Part shown: positions 5,752 through 5,752 of the stretch, in pieces
Layout of the letters: each line of letters opens with the position of its first letter
How positions within the stretch are numbered: the stretch's first letter is position 1
Source: Aquincola sp.
GTDB taxonomy: Bacteria > Pseudomonadota > Gammaproteobacteria > Burkholderiales > Burkholderiaceae_C
DNA length: 5,752 bases
Assembly (NCBI GenBank): GCA_029884035.1
Contig: JAOUIM010000254.1
Span: forward strand, 1-5,752
Direction: 5' to 3'
Translations under genes and position numbers: made by a program
The notes under the pieces: generated by a model
The model's input: the letters and a program-made list of their open reading frames with translations, nothing else
Database searches by the model: none
What the model was told of the DNA's origin: nothing

Positions 5752-5752
5752 C

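Overview
The window looks like chromosome from a GC-rich proteobacterium. Long open frames on both strands and GC-ending codons are typical of such genomes. The argininosuccinate lyase fragment reads like betaproteobacterial (Burkholderiales-type) versions. That placement rests on recall of family sequences and was not tested by alignment.

Left part (1-2348, + strand): the C-terminal two thirds of argH enters from the left edge. A tight same-strand series follows: a 115-residue membrane protein whose layout recalls a two-helix potassium-channel pore with a degenerate filter, a TrpF-like (phosphoribosylanthranilate isomerase family) barrel missing a substrate-side arginine, and a small VOC-fold protein. 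Gaps are 7, 5 and 20 bases, so the four genes are probably co-transcribed. A short hairpin follows the last one.

Middle part (2349-3679): a convergent gap of 128 bases leads into three genes on the - strand, read from right to left: an exported cupin, a 62-residue cysteine-rich probable lipoprotein, and an exported 132-residue protein with four cysteines. All three have their own Shine-Dalgarno sequence, and all appear to act beyond the inner membrane. Hand-counted rows here are about 60-62% GC, against about 75-77% in rows from the flanking genes, so this block may have a separate origin.

Right part (3680-5569, + strand): a 629-residue CadC/ToxR-type membrane regulator is transcribed divergently from the three exported genes. 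It has a cytoplasmic winged-helix domain, one transmembrane helix, a TolB-like domain and a periplasmic TPR array. The 124-base divergent region has a GC-rich palindrome and a directly repeated CCTGCGAA, 22 bases apart, which could be an operator. The most interesting reading is a self-contained envelope-sensing module: a membrane-spanning regulator controlling an adjacent set of envelope proteins, one of which may sit on the same membrane face as the sensor domain. This is inference from gene order. The last 183 bases hold a strong GC-rich hairpin and no gene.
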